Shown here one piece after another: positions 21,377-35,939 of a stretch of DNA of 64,000 nt. The stretch covers positions 20,390,477-20,454,476 of the forward strand of contig OZ026522.1 in NCBI GenBank assembly GCA_964019695.1. Direction: 5' to 3'. Both the position numbers and the translations under genes were made by a program. The notes under the pieces are model-generated. The model did no database searches and was not told where the DNA came from. It saw only the letters and a list, made by a program, of their open reading frames with translations. How positions within the stretch are numbered: position 1 is the stretch's first letter; each line of letters starts with the position of its first letter. Source of the DNA: Loripinus fragilis. Lineage: Eukaryota > Mollusca > Bivalvia > Lucinida > Lucinidae.

Positions 21377-24300
21377 CGTACATGTCCAACTATCCATTGC
21401 GGCTAGGGGCTAGATTTTGATATATACCTTCATCTACTACCATACTTTGGGTATGCAAACACTGTAGACTCTGGATAAAATGGGTGACTGTACAGATTCG
21501 TATAAGCCCTCGTTGTAATTCTTAAAATCTATAAGTTGGATTGTTACAACTGACAATGAAGATTTTTCACAGGTTATTACAGAAAAAGTGACTTTCTCTT
21601 CATTTTGGTTCTTGAAGGACAGGTTTACTATGAGGAGCCAAACGAGATGAGGTCGTTACCTGCAAGCAAACTACAAGGAAATAGATAAGACTGTAAAGAA
21701 GCGAATCCTTCTCCTAAGTCTTAATGTTGCACTGTTCACAGAGCTTATGTGTCTGTCCTGTGTCCTTCCAAGGTTATGCCAGTAGATACGTATACTGGCC
21801 AGGTCATGAGAGTTTAGTACTTATCGCCTCACCAAAAATATAGATGAAGGTTCAAGCCAAACTTTATGGCTAGTTCATGAGAGTTTAGTACATATCGCAT
21901 ATGCGAGCAGCGAAGGCTCAGGTGAGCCTGAAAATTTAAGCAGTATCATCACAACCTTTGCTGCTCGCACTGAAACAAAGAAGCGATGAAGATGAAGGTC
22001 CAGGCCCACCAACTTTGTCCCTTCTAAGGCGGTGGTTCTGTTGTTGTTGATTAATTCTTTAATGTTTCTCCCATTGAATTGTGGGGACTCCGTTAGTTAG
22101 GCATTACTTAGTGTTCTTTCTAGTTATGCAACCATCTTGACGAGGAAGAGAAAACATGATACCTTACTTTAACTTTCTTCCTACTATAAATGCCCTGTGA
22201 CTGCTCCTCGTGGTGCCGTGGGTTGGTCTGAAGTGTGTAATTGTGGGACTTCCTGATCATACTCACTTACGTATTATTGGCAAGTTCATGAGAATTCGGT
22301 ACTTATTGCATAAACGAACATCATAGGATCATACGAGACTGCACATTGGTACAGTCTCGCCTGAGCTTTGCAAATCGCACTAAAAAGAAGGGACGTAGAT
22401 GAAGGCTCAAGTCTAATTTTATAGGCCAATTCAAGAAAGTTTGGTACTTGTCACATATGCGAGCAGCGGAGAATCAGGCGAGACTGAACATTTGCGCAGT
22501 ATCGTCAAGGCCTTTGCAAATCACATTAAAAAGAAGGGATGTAGATGATGGCTCAGTCAAGTTTTATAAGCTTGGTACTTAACGCATATGCGAGTAGTGA
22601 ATCCCTAAAAGAAGGGATATAGATGAAGGCTCAGGCCAACAGTTTAGGGACCGTTCATGAACGTTTGGTACAAGTCACATATGCGAGCAGCGAGGGCCCA
22701 GGCGAGCGTGTACATTCCTGCATTATAGGGTACCTAAAACAACAAAGGAGAAAATAGTAGCAGACGGCAACTTCGTGGCTTGTAGGTTAAGGGATGTACT
22801 CTTTGCATGCTAATTAATTGTACAGGCCTTTTTTCGCCTGCTGTTGTTTTACCTAAAATCAACTCCTTTCAAAAAGTTTTTGAGGGATACCGTCAGAATG
22901 CATGACAAACAGTTCGAATCCAGATTAGGCCCAATTTTTTGTCAGGTCTGATCTAAGTCACAACTGTTTGCAAAGGTTATCAATAGATAAGCAGGACACA
23001 TTTATTGCCAAACGCGCACATGCAAGAAACGTGCAGAGAACATTCCTAGTTATAGCACATGAAATGTGCATGTTCTTTTGTGATCAGGTGTCCGTGCACA
23101 AACAATCACTGCTATTTAAGTCCATGCAAACTAGCTGATTTGACGCATCTGCATCTTTATTCAGGATAATGCTTGAACTTGTCTCTTCCTATAAGTGACA
23201 AGATTTGTTATCCACCATCAAGAAAAGTGAAAATACACCCTGCCTTGACGAATTTGGCTTCTCGACATGCCCAAAAGTAAACCGGAAATCAGACCAGCGT
23301 CATACGTTACCATGGTAGTCGGCTCTATTTACTGTGACAAAATAGTCCACACAAAGATCCATTTGCTTTCAACAACACGACAAACATGCATCAATTCATA
23401 CTCCTATGAAAGTTTAAATTCCAATTGAGCATTCACTTACCGAGTAGAGGGCACAGGAACTGTGCATTTCAAATAATAAAAGGTACTATTTTCGTGGGCT
23501 ACCAAAGTAGAAATTTCCTTTTATAAGCCGAACTCCCCAACAGTACCAACCTTCGGTTCAGTCAATATTGGTATCGATGCAAGGTTATAACACCAATATA
23601 ACGATACATCGATGTTCTTTCATCATTGCTGTTTTTACCAAGTAATTCTATCAATTTGATTAGGATAAATGCAGTCATTCTTATTCGACTACATTGATGC
23701 ACAGGCTCACTGGAGCCTTCGCATTTTGCCTCTGCTATCAGGCATATGACGAGCTGTCCTTTATTGTATATAGGAGACAAGTGTCCAGATAAGTGTGCAG
23801 GGTACTTATTCATTTGGTCAAAATAAGGAGCCTTGGTGAACGCCTTATACTGTTTACTTTAATTATTAAACAAATGAAGAAGAAACTCATTTTAAATAAA
23901 GAAATACTGCCTGTAGTATGTACTTTTCTAAAGACAGTACCTGTTTAGTCGTTTATCATTTGAAAAAAATTGAAGAAAGAGACGACTCAAATCAGATTGA
24001 GGCCTCGTTAATCTGAATCTAAAACTATTTAACATATATTTTAAGCTATCAGTGTATAAATGTACCAATTCTGAATATTAAAGCTGTCCTCCATAAAATT
24101 GTAAATGCCAAAATCAAAGTTTGAAAAAAGGCATATGATCATTTGGATGTTAGATTCTCTGATGTTATATAGAAAGGGTAATGCTGGCTTGTTTCCCCAA
24201 TAATAACTCATCTCCCATTGAATACCAGTATTAATTGGTAACCACCCAGGGAGTTCCACCACCCCAATGTAAAAAAATGCCCAGACCAACCCAGGACCCA

Positions 24301-24780
24301 TCCGGAAAAAAATAAAAAGATTTAAAAAAAATAAATAAAAAAGTAAAAAAAAAAAATAATAAAAAAAAATGGAAAGAGGGAGCTGTCTTTGCGAATCCTC
24401 CCTCGGAGGATCCGCTTGTTGACGAGCCTTCATAGGAAAAAGGCTCGTAAGGCGTGGCCTAGAGCGTCATAACATACTGGTATGTTCAAATTCAGTGGTA
24501 ATTAAGTATGCCAGAAATATTAAATAAGTAGCGTTAGTATTTGTAAATAACATAATGAATATAGCATTCTATGATATTTGCTTCATTAATTTGAAGACAG
24601 AACTGTAATACAGCTTGAAATTTCAACGTTGTGAAATTTCTTTGGGGCAAATCGATTATATTGTCTTGTTTTTGCTAAATTTGGGATTTAAATTGCTTAA
24701 ACACCAAGAGTGATGTCCCTTTAAACAAAAATCTACACAAATCACTTACTTAAAGAAATGTTAATCCTTTACATTAATAG

Positions 24781-24907
24781 GCCCAGATAGCTCAGGGGCA
24801 AGGTAGGCTTTCTCCAAAACCAACCTCAGCTCTTGAACATCAAAGCTATGGGTTCGAATCCCACAAAATCCATTTAGACCAAAAAAGAGAAAAAAACATT
24901 TTTTTTT
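24781..24907 (+). repeat. tRNA-derived Pol III-type element, unit 4
   Basis: Box A and box B (24851-24861) intact. The 3' part reads CCATTTAGACC instead of CCAGATAGACC. T9 terminator at 24899-24907. Confidence 0.75.
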
Positions 24908-26076
24908 ACTTTTTATATGAGCAGATTATACATGGAAACAATCAATATCTTTATTTTTGTATAACCGTTGTAATTGCGAAATCAGGATACTAATTGATGA
25001 GATTTGAAATAAGCAGTAAACGTGTACATATCGTTTTAGAACCGTGACATACGACAATGGCTGTTGAGCAAATGCGAAGACCAAATGACACACTTACCAG
25101 CCACACATACAATATTTGACCATCTCTGTGGAACTATGCAAGCTAATGCGAATCTTTGTTTTAGGCATATGCTAACTATCACATTTCCTGCATTGGGTAT
25201 TCACGGAAGAGACCGTTAGAAAATGATACATGTACCTATATCAATATGCGTACAGTTATTCATTAAATGAGCATACGTATTTAACTAGTGAGGCTGGTTC
25301 TAGTTTATAAAGGTGAACCTTCATATACCACCATACTTTGTGTATGCTGATAGTGGTGGCTCTGTTAAGTCTATGCAGATGCGCTGGTTCGTTCAAACAC
25401 TTCCTTGGCGTCCATGTGCAAAAGCCTACTGCAAAATTAGTGCTTATTGCTGGGCGTTCAGCAAAGGCCCTGGTCAGCCTGCTGCACATATGCGCAGTCT
25501 CGCCAGAGCCTTCGCTCAACGTGTGAATGTATCTGTTGCAAATACTTTAAACGCGTGTGTGAAACTGTCCTGGAGTTTGGTGTGCCAGTGCAAACAGTGA
25601 AAGATCTGCAAAGGCTGCTCAGATGTTTGTTCTCATTTGAAAATGTCGCCCATTTTGTGAGATATTTGTACTTATCTCATGTGTATCCAGTATTGGCTGA
25701 AACCAGCCAGCACATCTGTGCAATCTTGCAAGAGCATTTACTGTTTGCACACAGTGTACTTATCGCATATGCACATACATGTAACCATTTTTAACATGCA
25801 GACGCAACTATCCAGTAGGCTTCAGTTCTATTTTTGGTGTATAAAGGTTTTGTGCGCACGCATTGAACGCGCTTGTGAGAATGTGTGGATTGTCAAACTC
25901 ATTTGAGTCTTCACTGGTTGCACATCAGTAACAAACCTGCCAATGAAAATTTTAAAGTACTCTTTACATGCGAGACCAAAGAAGGCACATGTGATCCTGG
26001 CCAGCTGTGCAGTCTCTTCAGATCATTCGACTGCTCGTCGTATAATCGCACTTATCGCACGTGCGTCAAACCCTTC

Positions 26077-26230
26077 TTTAACTCTTTGCATGCTGGGTAA
26101 TATTTCCTGCATTTGTTGACGTCTGCTGCCTTTTTTCAAAATTAACTTTTTTTTGTCGGTCCCGATCTGGGTCCAAACTGCTTGCATAGGTTACCAGCAA
26201 GTATGCTATGCTAGTAAGGAAAGAGTTAAA
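26077..26230. mobile_element. MITE-like element, unit 5
   Basis: 154 bp, terminal repeats intact. Confidence 0.7.
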
Positions 26231-29200
26231 CGTACATGTCCAACTATCCATTGCGGCTAGGGGCTAGATTTTGATATATACCTTCATCTACTACCATACT
26301 TTGGGTATGCAAACACTGTAGACTCTGGATAAAATGGGTGACTGTACAGATTCGTATAAGCCCTCGTTGTAATTCTTAAAATCTATAAGTTGGATTGTTA
26401 CAACTGACAATGAAGATTTTTCACAGGTTATTACAGAAAAAGTGACTTTCTCTTCATTTTGGTTCTTGAAGGACAGGTTTACTATGAGGAGCCAAACGAG
26501 ATGAGGTCGTTACCTGCAAGCAAACTACAAGGAAATAGATAAGACTGTAAAGAAGCGAATCCTTCTCCTAAGTCTTAATGTTGCACTGTTCACAGAGCTT
26601 ATGTGTCTGTCCTGTGTCCTTCCAAGGTTATGCCAGTAGATACGTATACTGGCCAGGTCATGAGACTTTAGTTCTTATCGCCTCACCAAAAATATAGATG
26701 AAGGTTCAAGCCAAACTTTATGGCTAGTTCATGAGAGTTTAGTACATATCGCATATGCGAGCAGCGAAGGCTCAGGTGAGCCTGAAAATTTAAGCAGTAT
26801 CATCACAACCTTTGCTGCTCGCACTGAAACAAAGAAGCGATGAAGATGAAGGTCCAGGCCCACCAACTTTGTCCCTTCTAAGGCGGTGGTTCTGTTGTTG
26901 TTGATTAATTCTTTAATGTTTCTCCCATTGAATTGTGGGGACTCCGTTAGTTAGGCATTACTTAGTGTTCTTTCTAGTTATGCAACCATCTTGACGAGGA
27001 AGAGAAAACATGATACCTTACTTTAACTTTCTTCCTACTATAAATGCCCTGTGACTGCTCCTCGTGGTGCCGTGGGTTGGTCTGAAGTGTGTAATTGTGG
27101 GACTTCCTGATCATACTCACTTACGTATTATTGGCAAGTTCATGAGAATTCGGTACTTATTGCATAAACGAACATCATAGGATCATACGAGACTGCACAT
27201 TGGTACAGTCTCGCCTGAGCTTTGCAAATCGCACTAAAAAGAAGGGACGTAGATGAAGGCTCAAGTCTAATTTTATAGGCCAATTCAAGAAAGTTTGGTA
27301 CTTGTCACATATGCGAGCAGCGGAGAATCAGGCGAGACTGAACATTTGCGCAGTATCGTCAAGGCCTTTGCAAATCACATTAAAAAGAAGGGATGTAGAT
27401 GATGGCTCAGTCAAGTTTTATAAGCTTGGTACTTAACGCATATGCGAGTAGTGAATCCCTAAAAGAAGGGATATAGATGAAGGCTCAGGCCAACAGTTTA
27501 GGGACCGTTCATGAACGTTTGGTACAAGTCACATATGCGAGCAGCGAGGGCCCAGGCGAGCGTGTACATTCCTGCATTATAGGGTACCTAAAACAACAAA
27601 GGAGAAAATAGTAGCAGACGGCAACTTCGTGGCTTGTAGGTTAAGGGATGTACTCTTTGCATGCTAATTAATTGTACAGGCCTTTTTTCGCCTGCTGTTG
27701 TTTTACCTAAAATCAACTCCTTTCAAAAAGTTTTTGAGGGATACCGTCAGAATGCATGACAAACAGTTCGAATCCAGATTAGGCCCAATTTTTTGTCAGG
27801 TCTGATCTAAGTCACAACTGTTTGCAAAGGTTATCAATAGATAAGCAGGACACATTTATTGCCAAACGCGCACATGCAAGAAACGTGCAGAGAACATTCC
27901 TAGTTATAGCACATGAAATGTGCATGTTCTTTTGTGATCAGGTGTCCGTGCACAAACAATCACTGCTATTTAAGTCCATGCAAACTAGCTGATTTGACGC
28001 ATCTGCATCTTTATTCAGGATAATGCTTGAACTTGTCTCTTCCTATAAGTGACAAGATTTGTTATCCACCATCAAGAAAAGTGAAAATACACCCTGCCTT
28101 GACGAATTTGGCTTCTCGACATGCCCAAAAGTAAACCGGAAATCAGACCAGCGTCATACGTTACCATGGTAGTCGGCTCTATTTACTGTGACAAAATAGT
28201 CCACACAAAGATCCATTTGCTTTCAACAACACGACAAACATGCATCAATTCATACTCCTATGAAAGTTTAAATTCCAATTGAGCATTCACTTACCGAGTA
28301 GAGGGCACAGGAACTGTGCATTTCAAATAATAAAAGGTACTATTTTCGTGGGCTACCAAAGTAGAAATTTCCTTTTATAAGCCGAACTCCCCAACAGTAC
28401 CAACCTTCGGTTCAGTCAATATTGGTATCGATGCAAGGTTATAACACCAATATAACGATACATCGATGTTCTTTCATCATTGCTGTTTTTACCAAGTAAT
28501 TCTATCAATTTGATTAGGATAAATGCAGTCATTCTTATTCGACTACATTGATGCACAGGCTCACTGGAGCCTTCGCATTTTGCCTCTGCTATCAGGCATA
28601 TGACGAGCTGTCCTATATTGTATATAGGAGACAAGTGTCCAGATAAGTGTGCAGGGTACTTATTCATTTGGTCAAAATAAGGAGCCTTGGTGAACGCCTT
28701 ATACTGTTTACTTTAATTATTAAACAAATGAAGAAGAAACTCATTTTAAATAAAGAAATACTGCCTGTAGTATGTACTTTTCTAAAGACAGTACCTGTTT
28801 AGTCGTTTATCATTTGAAAAAAATTGAAGAAAGAGACGACTCAAATCAGATTGAGGCCTCGTTAATCTGAATCTAAAACTATTTAACATATATTTTAAGC
28901 TATCAGTGTATAAATGTACCAATTCTGAATATTAAAGCTGTCCTCCATAAAATTGTAAATGCCAAAATCAAAGTTTGAAAAAAGGCATATGATCATTTGG
29001 ATGTTAGATTCTCTGATGTTATATAGAAAGGGTAATGCTGGCTTGTTTCCCCAATAATAACTCATCTCCCATTGAATACCAGTATTAATTGGTAACCACC
29101 CAGGGAGTTCCACCACCCCAATGTAAAAAAATGCCCAGACCAACCCAGGACCCATCCGGAAAAAAATAAAAAGATTTAAAAAAAATAAATAAAAAAGTAA

Positions 29201-29634
29201 AAAAAAAAAATAATAAAAAAAAATGGAAAGAGGGAGCTGTCTTTGCGAATCCTCCCTCGGAGGATCCGCTTGTTGACGAGCCTTCATAGGAAAAAGGCTC
29301 GTAAGGCGTGGCCTAGAGCGTCATAACATACTGGTATGTTCAAATTCAGTGGTAATTAAGTATGCCAGAAATATTAAATAAGTAGCGTTAGTATTTGTAA
29401 ATAACATAATGAATATAGCATTCTATGATATTTGCTTCATTAATTTGAAGACAGAACTGTAATACAGCTTGAAATTTCAACGTTGTGAAATTTCTTTGGG
29501 GCAAATCGATTATATTGTCTTGTTTTTGCTAAATTTGGGATTTAAATTGCTTAAACACCAAGAGTGATGTCCCTTTAAACAAAAATCTACACAAATCACT
29601 TACTTAAAGAAATGTTAATCCTTTACATTAATAG

Positions 29635-29761
29635 GCCCAGATAGCTCAGGGGCAAGGTAGGCTTTCTCCAAAACCAACCTCAGCTCTTGAACATCAAAGC
29701 TATGGGTTCGAATCCCACAAAATCCAGATAGACCAAAAAAGAGAAAAAAACTTTTTTTTTT
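29635..29761 (+). repeat. tRNA-derived Pol III-type element, unit 5
   Basis: Box A intact, box B at 29705-29715, CCAGATAGACC form as in unit 3, T10 terminator at 29752-29761. Confidence 0.75.
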
Positions 29762-30931
29762 ACTTTTTATATGAGCAGATTATACATGGAAACAATCAAT
29801 ATCTTTATTTTTGTATAACCGTTGTAATTGCGAAATCAGGATACTAATTGATGAGATTTGAAATAAGCAGTAAACGTGTACATATCGTTTTAGAACCGTG
29901 ACATACGACAATGGCTGTTGAGCAAATGCGAAGACCAAATGACACACTTACCAGCCACACATACAATATTTGACCATCTCTGTGGAACTATGCAAGCTAA
30001 TGCGAATCTTTGTTTTAGGCATATGCTAACTATCACATTTCCTGCATTGGGTATTCACGGAAGAGACCGTTAGAAAATGATACATGTACCTATATCAATA
30101 TGCGTACAGTTATTCATTAAATGAGCATACGTATTTATCTAGTGAGGCTGGTTCTAGTTTATAAAGGTGAACCTTCATATACCACCATACTTTGTGTATG
30201 CTGATAGTGGTGGCTCTGTTAAGTCTATGCAGATGCGCTGGTTCGTTCAAACACTTCCTTGGCGTCCATGTGCAAAAAGCCTACTGCAAAATTAGTGCTT
30301 ATTGCTGGGCGTTCAGCAAAGGCCCTGGTCAGCCTGCTGCACATATGCGCAGTCTCGCCAGAGCCTTCGCTCAACGTGTGAATGTATCTGTTGCAAATAC
30401 TTTAAACGCGTGTGTGAAACTGTCCTGGAGTTTGGTGTGCCAGTGCAAACAGTGAAAGATCTGCAAAGGCTGCTCAGATGTTTGTTCTCATTTGAAAATG
30501 TCGCCCATTTTGTGAGATATTTGTACTTATCTCATGTGTATCCAGTATTGGCTGAAACCAGCCAGCACATCTGTGCAATCTTGCAAGAGCATTTACTGTT
30601 TGCACACAGTGTACTTATCGCATATGCACATACATGTAACCATTTTTAACATGCAGACGCAACTATCCAGTAGGCTTCAGTTCTATTTTTGGTGTATAAA
30701 GGTTTTGTGCGCACGCATTGAACGCGCTTGTGAGAATGTGTGGATTGTCAAACTCATTTGAGTCTTCACTGGTTGCACATCAGTAACAAACCTGCCAATG
30801 AAAATTTTAAAGTACTCTTTACATGCGAGACCAAAGAAGGCACATGTGATCCTGGCCAGCTGTGCAGTCTCTTCAGATCATTCGACTGCTCGTCGTATAA
30901 TCGCACTTATCGCACGTGCGTCAAACCCTTC

Positions 30932-31085
30932 CTTAACTCTTTGCATGCTGGGTAATATTTCCTGCATTTGTTGACGTCTGCTGCCTTTTTTCAAAATTAA
31001 CTTTTTTTTGTCGGTCCCGATCTGGGTCCAAACTGCTTGCATAGGTTACCAGCAAGTATGCTATGCTAGTAAGGAAAGAGTTAAA
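30932..31085. mobile_element. MITE-like element, unit 6
   Basis: The outermost T of the left terminal repeat is changed to C (30932), a variant shared only with unit 12. Confidence 0.7.
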
Positions 31086-34000
31086 CGTACATGTCCAACT
31101 ATCCATTGCGGCTAGGGGCTAGATTTTGATATATACCTTCATCTACTACCATACTTTGGGTATGCAAACACTGTAGACTCTGGATAAAATGGGTGACTGT
31201 ACAGATTCGTATAAGCCCTCGTTGTAATTCTTAAAATCTATAAGTTGGATTGTTACAACTGACAATGAAGATTTTTCACAGGTTATTACAGAAAAAGTGA
31301 CTTTCTCTTCATTTTGGTTCTTGAAGGACAGGTTTACTATGAGGAGCCAAACGAGATGAGGTCGTTACCTGCAAGCAAACTACAAGGAAATAGATAAGAC
31401 TGTAAAGAAGCGAATCCTTCTCCTAAGTCTTAATGTTGCACTGTTCACAGAGCTTATGTGTCTGTCCTGTGTCCTTCCAAGGTTATGCCAGTAGATACGT
31501 ATACTGGCCAGGTCATGAGAGTTTAGTACTTATCGCCTCACCAAAAATATAGATGAAGGTTCAAGCCAAACTTTATGGCTAGTTCATGAGAGTTTAGTAC
31601 ATATCGCATATGCGAGCAGCGAAGGCTCAGGTGAGCCTGAAAATTTAAGCAGTATCATCACAACCTTTGCTGCTCGCACTGAAACAAAGAAGCGATGAAG
31701 ATGAAGGTCCAGGCCCACCAACTTTGTCCCTTCTAAGGCGGTGGTTCTGTTGTTGTTGATTAATTCTTTAATGTTTCTCCCATTGAATTGTGGGGACTCC
31801 GTTAGTTAGGCATTACTTAGTGTTCTTTCTAGTTATGCAACCATCTTGACGAGGAAGAGAAAACATGATACCTTACTTTAACTTTCTTCCTACTATAAAT
31901 GCCCTGTGACTGCTCCTCGTGGTGCCGTGGGTTGGTCTGAAGTGTGTAATTGTGGGACTTCCTGATCATACTCACTTACGTATTATTGGCAAGTTCATGA
32001 GAATTCGGTACTTATTGCATAAACGAACATCATAGGATCATACGAGACTGCACATTGGTACAGTCTCGCCTGAGCTTTGCAAATCGCACTAAAAAGAAGG
32101 GACGTAGATGAAGGCTCAAGTCTAATTTTATAGGCCAATTCAAGAAAGTTTGGTACTTGTCACATATGCGAGCAGCGGAGAATCAGGCGAGACTGAACAT
32201 TTGCGCAGTATCGTCAAGGCCTTTGCAAATCACATTAAAAAGAAGGGATGTAGATGATGGCTCAGTCAAGTTTTATAAGCTTGGTACTTAACGCATATGC
32301 GAGTAGTGAATCCCTAAAAGAAGGGATATAGATGAAGGCTCAGGCCAACAGTTTAGGGACCGTTCATGAACGTTTGGTACAAGTCACATATGCGAGCAGA
32401 GAGGGCCCAGGCGAGCGTGTACATTCCTGCATTATAGGGTACCTAAAACAACAAAGGAGAAAATAGTAGCAGACGGCAACTTCGTGGCTTGTAGGTTAAG
32501 GGATGTACTCTTTGCATGCTAATTAATTGTACAGGCCTTTTTTCGCCTGCTGTTGTTTTACCTAAAATCAACTCCTTTCAAAAAGTTTTTGAGGGATACC
32601 GTCAGAATGCATGACAAACAGTTCGAATCCAGATTAGGCCCAATTTTTTGTCAGGTCTGATCTAAGTCACAACTGTTTGCAAAGGTTATCAATAGATAAG
32701 CAGGACACATTTATTGCCAAACGCGCACATGCAAGAAACGTGCAGAGAACATTCCTAGTTATAGCACATGAAATGTGCATGTTCTTTTGTGATCAGGTGT
32801 CCGTGCACAAACAATCACTGCTATTTAAGTCCATGCAAACTAGCTGATTTGACGCATCTGCATCTTTATTCAGGATAATGCTTGAACTTGTCTCTTCCTA
32901 TAAGTGACAAGATTTGTTATCCACCATCAAGAAAAGTGAAAATACACCCTGCCTTGACGAATTTGGCTTCTCGACATGCCCAAAAGTAAACCGGAAATCA
33001 GACCAGCGTCATACGTTACCATGGTAGTCGGCTCTATTTACTGTGACAAAATAGTCCACACAAAGATCCATTTGCTTTCAACAACACGACAAACATGCAT
33101 CAATTCATACTCCTATGAAAGTTTAAATTCCAATTGAGCATTCACTTACCGAGTAGAGGGCACAGGAACTGTGCATTTCAAATAATAAAAGGTACTATTT
33201 TCGTGGGCTACCAAAGTAGAAATTTCCTTTTATAAGCCGAACTCCCCAACAGTACCAACCTTCGGTTCAGTCAATATTGGTATCGATGCAAGGTTATAAC
33301 ACCAATATAACGATACATCGATGTTCTTTCATCATTGCTGTTTTTACCAAGTAATTCTATCAATTTGATTAGGATAAATGCAGTCATTCTTATTCGACTA
33401 CATTGATGCACAGGCTCACTGGAGCCTTCGCATTTTGCCTCTGCTATCAGGCATATGACGAGCTGTCCTTTATTGTATATAGGAGACAAGTGTCCAGATA
33501 AGTGTGCAGGGTACTTATTCATTTGGTCAAAATAAGGAGCCTTGGTGAACGCCTTATACTGTTTACTTTAATTATTAAACAAATGAAGAAGAAACTCATT
33601 TTAAATAAAGAAATACTGCCTGTAGTATGTACTTTTCTAAAGACAGTACCTGTTTAGTCGTTTATCATTTGAAAAAATTTGAAGAAAGAGACAACTCAAA
33701 TCAGATTGAGGCCTCGTTAATCTGAATCTAAAACTATTTAACATATATTTTAAGCTATCAGTGTATAAATGTACCAATTCTGAATATTGAAGCTGTCCTC
33801 CATAAAATTGTAAATGCCAAAATCAAAGTTTGAAAAAAGGCATATGATCATTTGGATGTTAGATTCTCTGATGTTATATAGAAAGGGTAATGCTGGCTTG
33901 TTTCCCCAATAATAACTCATCTCCCATTGAATACCAGTATTAATTGGTAACCACCCAGGGAGTTCCACCACCCCAATGTAAAAAAATGCCCAGACCAACC

Positions 34001-34488
34001 CAGGACCCATCCGGAAAAAAATAAAAAGATTTAAAAAAAAAATAAAAAAGTAAAAAAAAAAAAGTAATAAAAAAAAATGGAAAGAGGGAGCTGTCTTTGC
34101 GAATCCTCCCTCGGAGGATCCGCTTGTTGACGAGCCTTCATAGGAAAAAGGCTCGTAAGGCGTGGCCTAGAGCGTCATAACATACTGGTATGTTCAAATT
34201 CAGTGGTAATTAAGTATGCCAGAAATATTAAATAAGTAGCGTTAGTATTTGTAAATAACATAATGAATATAGCATTCTATGATATTTGCTTCATTAATTT
34301 GAAGACAGAACTGTAATACAGCTTGAAATTTCAACGTTGTGAAATTTCTTTGGGGCAAATCGATTATATTGTCTTGTTTTTGCTAAATTTGGGATTTAAA
34401 TTGCTTAAACACCAAGAGTGATGTCCCTTTAAACAAAAATCTACACAAATCACTTACTTAAAGAAATGTTAATCCTTTACATTAATAG

Positions 34489-34615
34489 GCCCAGATAGCT
34501 CAGGGGCAAGGTAGGCTTTCTCCAAAACCAACCTCAGCTCTTGAACATCAAAGCTATGGGTTCGAATCCCACAAAATCCATTTAGACCAAAAAAGAGAAA
34601 AAAACATTTTTTTTT
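34489..34615 (+). repeat. tRNA-derived Pol III-type element, unit 6
   Basis: Box A intact, box B at 34559-34569, CCATTTAGACC form, T9 terminator at 34607-34615. Confidence 0.75.
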
Positions 34616-35785
34616 ACTTTTTATATGAGCAGATTATACATGGAAACAATCAATATCTTTATTTTTGTATAACCGTTGTAATTGCGAAATCAGGATACTA
34701 ATTGATGAGATTTGAAATAAGCAGTAAACGTGTACATATCGTTTTAGAACCGTGACATACGACAATGGCTGTTGAGCAAATGCGAAGACCAAATGACACA
34801 CTTACCAGCCACACATACAATATTTGACCATCTCTGTGGAACTATGCAAGCTAATGCGAATCTTTGTTTTAGGCATATGCTAACTATCACATTTCCTGCA
34901 TTGGGTATTCACGGAAGAGACCGTTAGAAAATGATACATGTACCTATATCAATATGCCTACAGTTATTCATTAAATGAGCATACGTATTTATCTAGTGAG
35001 GCTGGTTCTAGTTTATAAAGGTGAACCTTCATATACCACCATACTTTGTGTATGCTGATAGTGGTGGCTCTGTTAAGTCTATGCAGATGCGCTGGTTCGT
35101 TCAAACACTTCCTTGGCGTCCATGTGCAAAAAGCCTACTGCAAAATTAGTGCTTATTGCTGGGCGTTCAGCAAAGGCCCTGGTCAGCCTGCTGCACATAT
35201 GCGCAGTCTCGCCAGAGCCTTCGCTCAACGTGTGAATGTATCTGTTGCAAATACTTTAAACGCGTGTGTGAAACTGTCCTGGAGTTTGGTGTGCCAGTGC
35301 AAACAGTGAAAGATCTGCAAAGGCTGCTCAGATGTTTGTTCTCATTTGAAAATGTCGCCCATTTTGTGAGATATTTGTACTTATCTCATGTGTATCCAGT
35401 ATTGGCTGAAACCAGCCAGCACATCTGTGCAATCTTGCAAGAGCATTTACTGTTTGCACACAGTGTACTTATCGCATATGCACATACATGTAACCATTTT
35501 TAACATGCAGACGCAACTATCCAGTAGGCTTCAGTTCTATTTTTGGTGTATAAAGGTTTTGTGCGCACGCATTGAACGCGCTTGTGAGAATGTGTGGATT
35601 GTCAAACTCATTTGAGTCTTCACTGGTTGCACATCAGTAACAAACCTGCCAATGAAAATTTTAAAGTACTCTTTACATGCGAGACCAAAGAAGGCACATG
35701 TGATCCTGGCCAGCTGTGCAGCCTCTTCAGATCATTCGACTGCTCGTCGTATAATCGCACTTATCGCACGTGCGTCAAACCCTTC

Positions 35786-35939
35786 TTTAACTCTTTGCAT
35801 GCTGGGTAATATTTCCTGCATTTGTTGACGTCTGCTGCCTTTTTTCAAAATTAACTTTTTTTTGTCGGTCCCGATCTGGGTCCAAACTGCTTGCATAGGT
35901 TACCAGCAAGTATGCTATGCTAGTAAGGAAAGAGTTAAA
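35786..35939. mobile_element. MITE-like element, unit 7
   Basis: 154 bp, terminal repeats intact. Confidence 0.7.

Larger units (their letters stand above)
20463..25317 (+). repeat. array unit 4 (4855 bp)
   Basis: Full unit. Private change TTAACTAG for TTATCTAG near 25282. It has an extra A in GAAAAAAATTG near 23967, shared with unit 5, and the ACATTTT form before the terminator. Confidence 0.98.
25318..30171 (+). repeat. array unit 5 (4854 bp)
   Basis: Full unit. One A is missing in GCAAAAGCC near 25418, which alters the short frames there and confirms they are not kept. Private changes GAGACTTTAGTTCTT near 26663. Confidence 0.98.
30172..35025 (+). repeat. array unit 6 (4854 bp)
   Basis: Full unit. 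Private changes include GCAGAGAGGG near 32398, GACAACTC near 33692, ATTGAAGCTG near 33787 and ATATGCCTAC near 34957. A-rich tract form and TCCTTTA change as in unit 3. Confidence 0.98.

Noticed and set aside
24041..24433. 130-codon minus-strand ORF found in most units
   Set aside because: It reads through the A-rich tract as a run of F/L/Y and is closed by 1-2 bp indels in units 1, 2, 3 and 6. There is no recognisable domain, and nothing shows that the frame is maintained.
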